64,000 bases of DNA. Source: Flammula alnicola (lineage: Eukaryota > Basidiomycota > Agaricomycetes > Agaricales > Strophariaceae). Below, in pieces: positions 23,546 through 34,912 of this stretch. The stretch is from the NCBI GenBank assembly GCA_015499995.1, contig JADNRV010000044.1, positions 186,001 to 250,000 on the forward strand. Reading direction: 5' to 3'. Numbering within the stretch: the first letter of the stretch is position 1; the number at the start of each line of letters is the position of its first letter. The position numbers were made by a program, and so were the translations under genes. A model generated the notes under the pieces. That model did not search any database and was not told the DNA's origin. It was given only the letters and a program-made list of their open reading frames with translations.

Positions 23546-23553
23546 TATAAAAG
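23546..23553 (+). promoter_or_regulatory. TATA box of S53 peptidase paralogue 1
   Basis: TATAAAAG lies 62-69 nt upstream of the ATG at 23,615, a normal core-promoter spacing for a fungal secreted-enzyme gene. Confidence 0.6.
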
Positions 23554-23614
23554 ACAAAGAGCTCTGTAGGCCTCCCCTCGCAGAGCTCTGCGATACAGGC
23601 AACTGTGCAGCAAC

Positions 23615-26544
23615 ATGCACTTCAAGCTCTCCTTATGTGCGGCCCTATTTGGTGTCGCGTTCGCAGCTCCTTCGTCGCGGAGATCTGCTCACGTCTTGCA
23701 CGAGAAGAGGGCTGCTGAACCTCTCGACTGGCAACTATCCCATCGCCTCGATGCCAACAAGATTCTTCCTATGCGTTTCGGCCTCACCCAGTCGAACATG
23801 CACCGTGTCGAGGAGTTGTTGATGGAGGTAGCCCATCCGGAGTCGCCTCTGTTCGGTCAGCACTACACTCCTTCGGAGATTGTGGATTTGTTCGCACCCA
23901 GCGACGAGACCATATCCGCTGTGACCAGATGGCTCGTGGATTCGGGCTTCTCTCGCGATAGGTTGCGTCTCTCTGCTAACAAGGGATGGATCTCTATGGA
24001 AGCCACCACTGCCGAGGTCGAAGATCTCCTCAACACGGAATATCACGTCTACACCCACCCTTCTGGTGACGAACAATTCGGTTGGTCCTCCTCTTCGTTC
24101 AACAAAATTTCCGCATTTTTCTTCCGGATATTGACGTTCTACTACTTTGCAGGGTGCCACAACTACTCTGTTCCGGCTCATGTTCGCGAGCACATCGATT
24201 TGATCAGACCTACCGTTCAATTCAACCATCGCCCATCTCCTCTCGCCCTTCGAAAGCGAGGTGGTGGTCTCGGCATGCCCTCTGCACGCACTGGACCAAA
24301 GAAATCGGATAAGCTTATTACTGTTACTCCATCGTTGGACACCTGCGACGAGAACATTACCCTGGACTGCCTTCGTGCCCTCTATGCGGTCAATTACACC
24401 CCCGTCGCTACCGCTAAGAACTCTTACGGAATTGGTGTGTGCCATTTAGTACATGTGCACATACGTTAGATGCTTATTTCACACTGCCCAGTCGAGTTCA
24501 CTCCTCAAGCCTTCTTGGCAGGAGATCTTGATCTCTTCTTCGCGAATTTCTCTCCTAGTCTTGTCGGTGTTCGCCCAAAAAATGTTCTGATTGACGGAGG
24601 TGGGCCATTTATCTATAATCACCTTAGACCCTCGTGTTCATCAGCATTTGTTTAGCTGTTGTTCAAACCACCGACCAAAGCTTTAACTTTAACGGAGAGA
24701 GCGACCTCGATTTGGAATACTCTATGGGATTGACCAACCCCCAACCCATCACGCTTCTCCAGACCGGAGATCTTGTTGAAGGTTAGTCCGACCAAGACCT
24801 CCTACTGTTTGTAATGTAACATGTATCATCATCTCCTAGGTGCCGGCTTCGACAACTGGCTCGATGCTGTCGATGGTTCGTTCTGCACATTCGAGGGCGG
24901 AGACGATCCTACACAGGTAACCAAACGTCCTTCAAGACTATGTTTCGCTCCTTCTCACAGCATCGATTTTTTTTAGGACGGTATCTACCCCGATACGGCC
25001 AAGGGTGGTTTCAAAGGACCCGAATCGTGCGGAATCATCGCACCTCCGTTCGTCGTTTCCGTATCTTACGGCCAAGACGAGGCCTCAGTCACGGCTGCGT
25101 TCGCTAACCGCCAATGTACGGAGTATGCCAAGGTTCGTGGGTTTTGAGTGCTTCATGCCCTTGAAGATATCGTGTTGAATATTGAATATTTTTGCTACAA
25201 TCATAGCTCGGTATGCTGGGAACTACCGTCCTGTACAGCAGCGGAGACGATGGTGTTGCTGGGGGAGGAGGAGTATGCCTGAATTCTAGACGTATGCCCT
25301 CCTTCCTCCTTCCTCCTTCCTCCTGAGAACATCAGGTCTAACGAGCTCGGATAGATCAACCTGCGACGAATGGAAAAATCTTCAGCCCAGGCTTCCCTGT
25401 AAGTTTCAAGCAATATGCAAACATGTTAGGCTCTGTAGTCTAAATTTGACTCTCATGCTCTAGGTCACATGCCCCTTCCTCACAGCGGTGGGCGCGACAC
25501 AGATCAACCCCGGAAACACGGTCAACGACCCCGAGGGCGCATGCGAGCAGGTCATCTTCTCTGGTGGAGGGTTCTCGAACATCTTCCCGTCAGTGGCTCC
25601 AAGTTAACTAATGTAGATCATGGTTCGCCTTTTCTTACTTTGCGTACGTAACTGCATAGGATCCCATCCTATCAAACAACCGCGGTCAACACTTTCTTGA
25701 CGGCGCACCCGCCTCCTTTCACCGCTGCGCAGTTCAATAACAGCGGCAAGGTTCGCGCGTTCCCTGATCTGTCGGCGAATGGGTGAGTCTTTCGTGATAT
25801 GTGGTGGTGCTCTTTGCTGAATAGAGGACGCTGAATATGGGTTCTTGGTCGATGAAGTGCCAACTATGTTATTGGTGCGTTGCTTTTGCAGTTACAAGTG
25901 GGGCCATTATTGCATCGGAATACTAATGTCGCATCCATAACCCAAGGTATCGACGGTGCATTCAGCCTCGTCTTTGGAACCTCTGCATCGTCGCCTGTCG
26001 TTGGGTCATTGATCACGCTCATCAACGATGCCCGTCTCGCTGCTGGGAAGGGCCCTGTTGGGTTCATCAACCCATCCGTACGTCGCTATCCTTGACACCT
26101 CAGTTGGGTTCTGAGATAGATGTGAATGTCCAATTTGTAGATTTATTCTGCAGGCTTCGCTTCTGGATTTAATGATATTACTAGTGGTGGCAATCAGGGA
26201 TGCGGTAGGTGTCTCTTTTTGGTCTTGGTCTTGGTATAACCAGAAGGACGTGACACTGACATGTCTCCTTTTTAAACTTGCAGGAACTGCCGGATTTACT
26301 GCGTATGTACCTCCTTTCGTGGAGGCTGTCTGCTAAGTTTTTCGAACCGCGTCTCATTTTTCCTCTTTTTTTTGATCGTTTAGCACCACTGGATGGGACC
26401 CCGTTACTGGTTCGTCGTCTACCCCGCTATTCAAATTATCATAGCGAGCTCGACCACTGACGCTTTTTTTTTTGGTTGCCTTGATTAGGTGTGGGCACAC
26501 CCAACCTCTCCAAATTGCTGCCCCTGTTCTTGGCGCTGCCTTGA
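23615..26544 (+). CDS. S53 family tripeptidyl-peptidase (sedolisin), secreted, paralogue 1
   Basis: Acid serine-carboxyl peptidase that releases tripeptides from protein N-termini. Signal peptide MHFKLSLCAALFGVAFAAPS. Pro-domain (pro-kumamolisin activation type) from VLHEKRAAEPLDWQ through MRFGLTQSNMHRVEELL and EYHVYTHPSGDEQFG. The mature domain carries the catalytic Glu/Asp pair in FNFNGESDLDLEYSMGL, the oxyanion Asp in LYSSGDDGVAGG, and the nucleophile in VFGTSASSPVVGSL. A C-terminal Ca-binding region includes GGNQGCGTAGFTA and GWDPVTGVGTPNLSKLLPLFLALP. About 13 exons join through 50-70-nt introns without frame breaks, at positions matching those of the two paralogues. Neighbouring genes are unrelated. 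Likely exported for extracellular nitrogen scavenging (inference from family). Confidence 0.94.
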
Positions 26545-27542
26545 ACGCAAGATCAAGCTTGAGCTTGTTGGGTGACCATACTACCAAGTAGACACGCGTA
26601 TATAAAGTGGTCTGCAGTGCCGCCATCACTCTGTTCTTGTTTTTTAAGTTAAGTCATGGGTGGTTTAAGGACATTCTCGTGTATTATAATATTCGAGCTT
26701 GAAATTTTAACAAACGAAGTTGTATTTTTTCCTACTGGACCGATTGAGCACGAAGAATAATGTTAGGCTTCGGAACAACTCCAGGGAATACTTAACTGAC
26801 TGTTCATAGAACCACACGAAGAGGCTGTTAAAAAAGAAGTGGAACCTGGAGTTTGGGCGGTGTTGCCAAAGGAAGGCGAGGATTCGACGTGTTATTTACT
26901 GTAGGATATTACAATTGAATGTGATGCCTCCATGACAATTAAGTAGAAGGAAGGACGTATCGTGGAGGATGTTCCTGGGCCCTTCCTCAGCGACGACAAC
27001 GTAGGTATTGCTAGCTTTGATGGTCACCTGGCAGAAAAGAAAAGAAAAGACAAGACCGCGTGCTTGTCGGCTTACAGGATATGAAAAAACCACTGGACTG
27101 AGCGTGCATGGGAGCGCGGTGTGGACAGCACATCATGACGAGTACAATATTGACAGCACTTTAAAGGAAGTAAGGCTCATGAGCGAGGAAGCATGGGAGC
27201 GTTGGGCGTTAATTGGGCAAGCAGGAAGAAATAAGTAGTGGCATGCCTGTCGGCCCGAGAGCGTTGATTAGAGTCCATTGTGTAGCAGGACTGAGGAGAC
27301 AGGCGTGAGGTACATATGTCAAGAGATGGTCGTTGTCGGAGCTTGTTGGTTGGAAGGAAGAGAGTGGCATAGTGCTAAAGCCAAGGCCTGCCACTGCTGA
27401 CCGGAAGGTGCGACCGATCGTCCCAACGGAAAAGATGTTCCGATAGTAAAGATAATAATGTAGCTGACGGCTGGATCTGGCGAGCGTGGGTGGTGATAGT
27501 AGGCATGGGTGGCTATTGTGGCGGAGACGAGAGGAGTACAAA
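26545..27542. other. Intergenic, 1.0 kb
   Basis: 3' flank of the S53 gene up to the target-site duplication of the adjacent mobile element. Frames at 26,896-27,093 (-) and 27,008-27,238 (+) carry no recognisable content. Confidence 0.5.
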
Positions 27543-27551
27543 GGCAAGGAA
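27543..27551. repeat. Left target-site duplication GGCAAGGAA
   Basis: The nine bases GGCAAGGAA directly precede the element end TAGGTTCG. The identical nine bases follow the other end at 28,533-28,541. Confidence 0.8.
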
Positions 27552-28532
27552 TAGGTTCGGAGCAAGCCCCTGCTCCGGTCCGGTTCCCGGACACCTTCGC
27601 TGAAGGGCTTGCTTCAGAGTGACGGATTTGATGGGCTTTCTGAATGGTATCTAACTCAACGAGGTCTCAACCTTTCTTCTTCAAGTAAACTGTATCATAA
27701 AGCCAGGATGTATAGCTACTATTCTATGTAATTTGTAATAAAAATAATTGTCTTGAAAAATTTCCAGTCCATACACAAGAATCATTTTGTGAAATCCTTG
27801 GTTGACAATATGTGATGAATACAAGGTTATTACTGGGCATTTTTCATTAAAGTAAAATTTGATATGAGGTATAGAACATATATATAATCTTTGGCTGAAA
27901 CCTTGAGACCGAGCGTTATCGGGAAGTAGGTGAGCGGCATATACATGGGCGAGCCCAAATTTCTGTCGCGGTCATCACGTGATCGAGTGCGCTTCATGAT
28001 TCTCGTACATTGGAAGGAGGATTTTAGACGCTGAAGTACTTCTAAGCTCCAATGTGGTTGCACAATCATAGATATATATGCTAAAACTATGTGATGCAAA
28101 TGTTTTATGGCACCAGGATGGCTGCATGCTCAGAAGGGAAGCCTCCTTCCCAAGGATCCTAAATCAGTCTACATTGCCTGAGCCATATAATTATCATGAA
28201 TAAGCGCTAAGATAATTCCTTTATGTCAAAAGGTGTATTAGATGTCTGAGAAAAAATTTCTCAGCCAACGTTGAACGGTAGGATTACAAACTAGTTCAAG
28301 CGTCGACGAAGACAAAGCCCCAAATTTCGTCACTCTGAAGCAAGCCCCTTGTCAGGATTGCGTTCCGCAATATACATACAAACAAACAAATGCCTGCCGA
28401 AGCACTGCCGACAAGGGCTTGGCACGAACCTAACTCTGAAGCAAGCCCCTTGTCAGGATGCGTTCCGCAATATACATACAAACAAACAAATGCCTGCCGA
28501 AGCACTGCCGACAAGGGCTTGGCACGAACCTA
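27552..28532. mobile_element. 981-bp non-autonomous inverted-repeat DNA element (hAT- or Mutator-like MITE)
   Basis: Left end reads TAGGTTCGGAGCAAGCCCCTG. The right end, on the opposite strand, reads TAGGTTCGTGCCAAGCCCTTG. A second, longer inverted match lies further in: GGGCTTGCTTCAGAGTGACG (27,605 onward) against its reverse complement near 28,328-28,350, extending into A/G-rich AATTT.GGGGCTTT. The insertion is bounded by a 9-bp direct repeat. A TAG.. terminus with an 8-9-bp duplication suggests hAT (8 bp) or Mutator-like (9 bp) origin; which one is undecided. The interior is AT-rich and has no transposase. The right terminal ~101 bp is present in two tandem copies. Confidence 0.82.
28332..28532. 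repeat. Tandem duplication of a ~101-bp unit forming the right end of the element
   Basis: Unit 1 (28,332-28,432) and unit 2 (28,433-28,532) are identical except for one T missing in unit 2 (GGATTG versus GGATG). Each starts with ACTCTGAAGCAAGCCCC and ends with GGCACGAACCTA, so the terminal inverted repeat is itself duplicated. The near identity implies a recent event. Confidence 0.92.
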
Positions 28533-28541
28533 GGCAAGGAA
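28533..28541. repeat. Right target-site duplication GGCAAGGAA
   Basis: Exact copy of 27,543-27,551, directly abutting the element end CGAACCTA. Confidence 0.8.
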
Positions 28542-28966
28542 CGCCAAAGTACAATGTTTGCCTTTTGCGGAAGCAAATTGTGACTGTGATTGTGACGACG
28601 TACAATAGGAGGCGACGCGGTGACTGACTGAGGATTGCGCGTAAGAGAACAGTGGGAGGACTATTGTTCATTGGAAGGTGCGCAGACAGCTTTTGTTCGT
28701 CGAGAGTATAAGGATGGTGGTGTAGAAATGGCGTATTTTTTATCCCATTTCTGAGCTAGTCTCGTCTGGATAACGATTTCTCTTTACGCCCAACTGCTTC
28801 AACCCTCACGGTCACTTCCTGTATATCTACGCTAATCTTTCTGCCTAATAATCTCTGGTACTGTATTTGATTATTTTCCTGAAGCGCCGCATCCTGATTA
28901 TTCACCCACAAATGAACAGGACGCTTCCAATTTTTTTAACGCCTCTCCATATACGACCTAACCCCG

Positions 28967-30943
28967 ATGTCATATAAGAAGCAGCAGTTTCCATTCCTTT
29001 CCCAGCCCCCGCCGCCTCTTCAGAAGAAGCGTCCCAGCCCAAGCATTCCTTTGCCCCCAACTCCGCCACACGCCTCTTCCGCCATCCTAGCTTGGGCCTC
29101 ACACGTCCAGCCGGGCTCTCCTGCGCCCAACTCGCCCCAGCGCCGCCCGTCGATATCGAGCACTTCCTCGCGCCGGCCCTCCATCTCGCGCCTGGGCCGC
29201 CGTCCGTCGATTAGCCACGGCCGATCGCCCGCGAACACGCCGTCTGTGGGCGACTTTGACCTCACCGCGCTGGGCTACACCTCCGTTTTCGTGCACCTCC
29301 CGAAAACGCCGACGACACCCTCGCCTTACCTCCGCCAATACAACCTCAAGCACAACCGCGAGGAGATGCCTCCCGTGCCGCCCACCCTCGAGCCTCCCAA
29401 GCGCAAAGGCATGCGCCGCTTCCGATCCCTCTCCATCCTCCGTCCGCGCTCCTCAAAGACCAAATCCCAAGCGGCACCGCCCTCGCCCACAAAAACCACC
29501 GCTTCGGCCAAACCCTCCAAACCTTCGAAAAAGGCTGCCGCTCAAAAGCTGCACCCGCTCTCGCCCTCGCAGACGGCCAGCACGTCCCACTCCAAGGCGG
29601 AGGTCTGCGCCGCCACCATCGCCAAGCGCAAACGCGCCAAATACGCGTACGTGCGCCCCCCACCGCCGCTCGCGAACGAGCTCGCGATGATGCAGTTCGC
29701 CGACGGCGGCAGCCTCGAGTCGCACGTCAAGCGCGTGATGGAGCACCAGGCGAAGATGGCCGCGGGCTCGGGTGCCGCTGTCGGTGTCGCCGATGTTTAT
29801 CGGGACGGCAAGGGCGGGATCTGGTGGGACGCGGATGAGGAGATGGAGTATGCGCATTTGTTGGGTGGGGCGACTGTGCAAGACGTCATGAAGGATGGCC
29901 GAGATGCGCTGGAGGCAGGCGCGGAGATGGAATGGGAGGCGTTTGATGCGGACGCCGCTGAGCCTCTCGCGCCTTTCCTCCTCGGCCACACCACCACTAC
30001 CGTCCCAGCTGCAGCCACCGCCGCTCCCGCTTACGCAGCCGCTGCATCCACACACGACCTCCTCGCCACCCCCGACTCCCGGCGCTCCAGCATCTCGACG
30101 CAAGACTCGGACCTCGACCCCAAGTACCTCCTCCCGCTGCCCGAGAACGAGGACCCGCGGCACGCCGTCGACGACCGCATCCTCGCCTCGCGCCGGATCG
30201 GCGGTCCGGGCATGAGCGTGCTGTCGCTGCCCTCCCGCCCCCGCCGCGCGGCGATGCACCTGAGCAAGCCCGCGACGTTCCTCGTGGATGCGGCGGCGTT
30301 TGGGCCGCGGAGTCCTGCTGCCAAGTCCGGGTCGGGGTCTGGGTCTGGGTCTGAGTCCGCGCCGACGACCGAGCTGACGAGCGCGAATGAGCGGCAAGCG
30401 CCCAGCGCGAGCAGTGCGACTTCCACCTCCACGACGACGACGACGACGAGCACTGCTGGAACGAAGCCCAAGCCGCGGGGTAAAGCCCGCCGCCGTCCCG
30501 CGCCCCTCAAGCTCGCGAACTCGGCCCACGCTGTCGTCGTCGTCGTCAGACGCTCGAGCTCTACGCGTGCGGCTCAGGGCACTACTACTGCTTCTGCTCC
30601 TCCTACTCATATTCCCACTCCCACTCCTGCTTCTGGGCATGTCTGCGCACGTACCCCCGTTATCGTCGCGCCGTCACATGCCCCCGCGCCTGCGAGTGCT
30701 GCAGTGGTGCTGCTGCCTAGCCCGAGACGGGAGTTCATCGAGAACTCGTTCGCGCCGACGCCGCCGTTGCCCGTGGCGGCTGTTGCGGAGTCGTTGGTCG
30801 TCGCCACGCCTTTGAATTCGGCGGCTGTTGCATCTGCGATTGCCCCTGTGCTTGCGCCTGCTGCTGCTGCGAAGCTCGCTAAGCCGTCGAGGCTAGGCAT
30901 GCGTGGTCTGTTTTCGATTGGCAGTCGGAAAGGCGCGAATTGA
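28967..30943 (+). CDS. Ser/Pro/Ala-rich protein of unknown function
   Basis: A single-exon frame of 658 residues, unlike the intron-rich neighbours, and visibly more GC-rich than the sequence around it. The N-terminal third is basic and full of S/T-P sites, with SRRPSIS-type repeats (RRPSISSTSSRRPSIS, RRPSISHG) that fit basophilic kinase sites. A conserved-looking ordered stretch follows: GDFDLTALGYTSVFVHLP and TPSPYLRQYNLKHNREEMP. An acidic centre (GGIWWDADEEMEYAHLLGG) may be a short folded module. The C-terminal half is low complexity with GS, ST and AP/AV runs and ends in a basic LGMRGLFSIGSRKG tail. No signal peptide or membrane segment is evident. It is probably a largely disordered cytosolic or nuclear phosphoprotein. 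Proteins of this look are common and uncharacterised in Agaricomycetes. Confidence 0.75.
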   Translation: MSYKKQQFPFLSQPPPPLQKKRPSPSIPLPPTPPHASSAILAWASHVQPGSPAPNSPQRRPSISSTSSRRPSISRLGRRPSISHGRSPANTPSVGDFDLTALGYTSVFVHLPKTPTTPSPYLRQYNLKHNREEMPPVPPTLEPPKRKGMRRFRSLSILRPRSSKTKSQAAPPSPTKTTASAKPSKPSKKAAAQKLHPLSPSQTASTSHSKAEVCAATIAKRKRAKYAYVRPPPPLANELAMMQFADGGSLESHVKRVMEHQAKMAAGSGAAVGVADVYRDGKGGIWWDADEEMEYAHLLGGATVQDVMKDGRDALEAGAEMEWEAFDADAAEPLAPFLLGHTTTTVPAAATAAPAYAAAASTHDLLATPDSRRSSISTQDSDLDPKYLLPLPENEDPRHAVDDRILASRRIGGPGMSVLSLPSRPRRAAMHLSKPATFLVDAAAFGPRSPAAKSGSGSGSGSESAPTTELTSANERQAPSASSATSTSTTTTTTSTAGTKPKPRGKARRRPAPLKLANSAHAVVVVVRRSSSTRAAQGTTTASAPPTHIPTPTPASGHVCARTPVIVAPSHAPAPASAAVVLLPSPRREFIENSFAPTPPLPVAAVAESLVVATPLNSAAVASAIAPVLAPAAAAKLAKPSRLGMRGLFSIGSRKGAN

Positions 30944-31963
30944 TGGGACAGTGGACTCGACCTGACAGGCCGAGTTGGATTTCCAACAAAAATTACTGAT
31001 CTTTTCTCCTTTTTTGGGTTCTTTTTTGACGACGACGATGACGATGATGCAAAGCCATCTTCATGTATACTACGAAACTGTACGCCTTTTCACACACCCC
31101 ACCGGCACCTGTTGCCACCTGTTGCCACCACCACCACCACTATTACTGCCATTACTAATGATTGTTACTACCACTTGCACTTTTACTTGCGTATACCTAT
31201 CTATTGCAAACCTCCATCCATCCCACCCATCCATACTGTATTACTAGCCCTCGCTGCTCGACCTCATCCTCATCCTCCCTTGTTTTCCATACACGTTACC
31301 TGCATAAGTACATATTTACTGATTTATGAACTATGCTCCAATCAATCCAATCAATGCATTAATATTTTAAATGCTACACTCTTGTCTGATCGTCGAGCAA
31401 ACAAGGTCTTGCTATCACTCGTCGCGTGTTTGAAAGTCGTCGGGTATTTGACAATGTTCAAATTCTACCACTTTCAGTCCACCTATGGCCTTCAAATTTG
31501 GCAGACTGGCACCAAAAAATTACCTTAGTGCGAATATCTATCTTACTTTACGAAAACGACGAAGGGTGCGTCGAAATAGAAATGCCTGCAACTATGTCAA
31601 AACACTAGGTACTTTGGTACAATCGCGATTTTGCAAGACCTTCACTTCAAATTTTTTAGACAAAAACATGTAAAGGACGAACTTTTTGACAGCTTTCTGG
31701 CAAGCAAATTGTTATCTATTACAGATGAGGTCTCGTTGAGTTATGGGTGAATTGATGCAAATTGATGGCTGATTGTCAAACACCCAACAAGTGACGATAG
31801 TACTGTAAGTACGAAACATCATAAGTATTCGTGTATGGTTTACATTTGTGCTGATAACTGTGATTTTACATACTTACACACTGTTGATAACAAAACGATA
31901 TTCGGAATAAGTACATGCAGTCCACTCTATCCGTACAATGTCCACGCCCTGCAGCCATCTATC
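30944..31963. other. Convergent intergenic region, 1.0 kb
   Basis: 3' flank of two convergent genes. Contains a CCA/ACC microsatellite near 31,115-31,140 and AT-rich sequence. Short frames at 30,975 and 31,112 are simple-sequence artefacts. Confidence 0.55.
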
Positions 31964-34912
31964 TCACGGCAACGATAAAGCGAGGGGGATGAGTTTGGTG
32001 AGGTTGGGTGTGCCAACGCCGGTGACGGGGTCCCATCCCTTCGTTCTACAAAAATAAAAGAGGAAACAGTCAGCGTCATCATCAAAGCGCGGCATGGCAT
32101 GTAGGATGAGCAGGAGCAGGAGAGAAGCCAACGATACTAAAGAGTACTGACGCAGTAAATCCTGGCGTCCCACATCCCTGGTTACCGCCCGAAGTGATAT
32201 CGTTGAACGCCGACTTGAATTTAGCGGAATAGAGCTACAGTAGTGTGTACCAAACACGCATTCAAGTTGTTAGCAAAAAAAAATACATTGAGCCCCTGAA
32301 TACAGTGGGGCTGTGGGGGTGTGTGCGCACCAGGGGGTTGAGGAACCCGACGGGGCGTTTGCCCACGTGGAGTCGGGCGTCGTTGACGAGGGTGATGATC
32401 GAACCGACGACGGGCGAGGAGGCGGACGTGCCGAATACCAATTCGAATTCGCCGTCGATGCCTTTTTGTTGCGTTTAAGAAAAAGGTGGTTAGTGACATT
32501 AGAGGGGTTTATTTGGTGAACTTACCAATGACGTAGTTGGCACTTTATTTTTTTTCACCGAGAAAATCAATGGATTGTGCTAGCGCCAATGACCAGAAGA
32601 AAAACATACCCATTCGCAGCCAGATCAGGGAATCCGCGAGCCTGAAGGAAAGTGGTAAGGCATTAGCTGGGCTCATATGCAGAGTTATCCATTCGAAGCC
32701 TTACATTGCCGCTGTTGTTAAACTGTCCGTTCGTAAACGGAGGCGGGTGCTCCTTGAGGAAACCTTTGACGGCGCTTGCTTGGAAAGACGGGAGTCTGTG
32801 CGTTGGCAGCGTTTATTAATTTTTTTGGCTTGATCAATAGAACCGAGCAATTTAAGGCAAAGGTAAATGCTTACGGGAAGATGTTGGAGAAGCCTCCGCC
32901 AGAGAAGATGACCTGCTCGCAGGCACCCTCGGGGTCGTTGACGGTTGAGTTTGGGTTGACTTGCGTTGCTCCGACCGCGGTAACGAAGGGGCAGGAAGCC
33001 TGTTACAGAAAGTTAATTAAGACTATTCTTCCGTTGCTCTCGATACTATCAGAGCATCCACTCAGAAACGTACTGGGAAACCTGGATTGAACACCGTTCC
33101 TTCTCCAACAGGCTCATCTATGCACAACGAAAATTACGTCAGAGATACTTTGCTCATGTTGAAAAAATTCGGCGCGTACGTTGTGCGTTGAGGCAAACGC
33201 CTCCATTTCCAGCGACGCCGTTATCACCACTGCTGTGGAACACGGTCGTTCCCAAAAGACCAAGCTACAACGGCACCATCTGGTCAGCCCGAAACTCCTA
33301 TTAGACCTCCAAAACACGAAGCATATACCTTGGCGTATTCCGAGCACTGCCTGTTGGCGAAAGCAGGCGTAACTGTCGACTCGTCCTGGAGGTAGGAAAC
33401 GGATACGGTGTGTGGAGGTGCGATGATGCCGCAAGATTCGGGTCCTAAAGAAAGACGAGTATCAATATAAGATATTTAGGATAACGAAGAAGAGTGATTG
33501 ACGAACCATCGAAACCCCCAGGGAGAGGATCAGGGTAAATGCCATCCTTTTATTTCCCAGGCTTAATATCAGTTTTCTGAAAGATCGGGCGAAATGAGGC
33601 ACTGACCTGAGTGGGATCGTCGCCTCCCTCGAAGGTGCAGAAGGATTTGTCGACAGCATCGAGCCAGTTGTCGAATCCAGCACCTGTGAAGAAAATATCA
33701 GGACGTGTAATTTTGATACGCAACAATAACTCGCCTTCAACAAGATCTCCGGTTTGCAGGAGCGTGATGGGTTGCGGGTTGGTCAAACTCATAGAGTATT
33801 CCAAGTCGAGATCACTCTCGCCATTGAAATCGAAGCTCTGGTCGGTGGTTTGGACGACAGCGCCATCGATGAGGACGGCCTTGGGGCGATCGCCGACCTG
33901 TGACGGAGAGAAATTCCTAGAGCATAATCAGCACCTTGACACGATTCCGTAAAGATAAGATAAGATACCCGAAGAAGAGATCAAGATCACCCTCCAGGAA
34001 GGACTGGGGTGTGAATTCAACTAAAGGAGGACAACAAGCACTGTCAGTCAAAGCCAAAAAAGAGAGGTTAACCCAGCCTTGAGTACGTACCGATACCATA
34101 GGTGTTCTTGGACGTCGCAACGGGTTTGTAATTGATCGAGTACAAAGCCCTCAGACAATCCGGGGTGATAAATTGGTCGCAGTTTTCCAAGGAAGGTGTG
34201 ATCCTGACGTTCTTGCTAGACTTCTTTGGTCCATTGAAGATGGATGGAGCACCCAGGTTGGCACCGGCGCGCCTTTGCAGCTTTCGCATAGCATTTGGGG
34301 TGGGACGGTGGTTAAAGTGCACAGTAGGCTTGATGAGATCAATGTGCTCCTTGATGTGAGCAGGAACAGAGTAACTATGGCATCCTAAACAACACAATAA
34401 ATATTAATATCGACTAAAACGCCGCGTATATGCGCGGAATATTTACCGAATTGCTCATCCCCAGAGGGATGAGTGTAGACATGGTACTCGGCCTTCAGTA
34501 GCTCCTCGACCTCTGCAGTGGTCGCGTTGAGATGGATCCACGCTTTGTTGGCCGACAGGCGGAGGCGGTCAGGCGAGAACCCAGACTTGACCAACCACTC
34601 AGTAACAGCAGCGATCGTATCCTTGCTCGGCGCGAAGGTGTCCACGACCTGAGCCGCTGTATAATGTTGACCATACTTTGGCGACTCGGGATGCGACACT
34701 TCCAAGAGCAGCTCTTCTAAGCGGTGCATATTTTGCTGGGTCAGACCAAAGCGCATGGGAAGGACTTTGTGCGCCTCGAGACGACGGTCTTGGGCCCAGT
34801 CGAGCGGCTGGGCGGCACGCCTCTCGTGGACTACATGAGTCGTCGTTCGCGGAGAGGGCGCCGCGAGTGTGCAAGCGGCCAGAAGCAGGGGTAATATTGC
34901 AGCAAGACGCAT
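31964..34912 (-). CDS. S53 family tripeptidyl-peptidase (sedolisin), secreted, paralogue 2
   Basis: Same architecture as paralogue 1. Signal peptide MRLAAILPLLLAACTLAAPS and pro-domain VVHERRAAQPLDW...MRFGLTQQNMHRLEELLLEV. The first intron follows the same SGDEQFG position. The catalytic Glu/Asp pair lies in the stretch ending SDLDLEYSMSLTNPQPITLL (33,845-33,760). The oxyanion Asp is in FHSSGDNGVAGNGGVCLNA (Asn where paralogues 1 and 3 have a second Asp) and the nucleophile in VFGTSASSPVVGSII. The tail GGNQGCGTPGFTA and GVGTPNLTKLIPLALSLP ends at 31,964. Introns are canonical and phase-consistent, so it appears functional. Orientation is opposite to the other two copies. ATTAAAAGGA at 34,980-34,971 is a plausible TATA-like element about 60 nt from the ATG. 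Confidence 0.93.

Noticed and set aside
23735..24445. 236-codon minus-strand frame
   Set aside because: Antisense shadow of the S53 pro-domain exons.
28332..28532. CRISPR-like or satellite array
   Set aside because: Only two units, without spacers, fully explained as duplicated terminal repeat of the mobile element.
29453..30640. 395-codon minus-strand frame opposite the 658-residue protein
   Set aside because: Arg/Gly-rich antisense frame caused by high GC and biased codon use on the plus strand; no domain and no splice logic.
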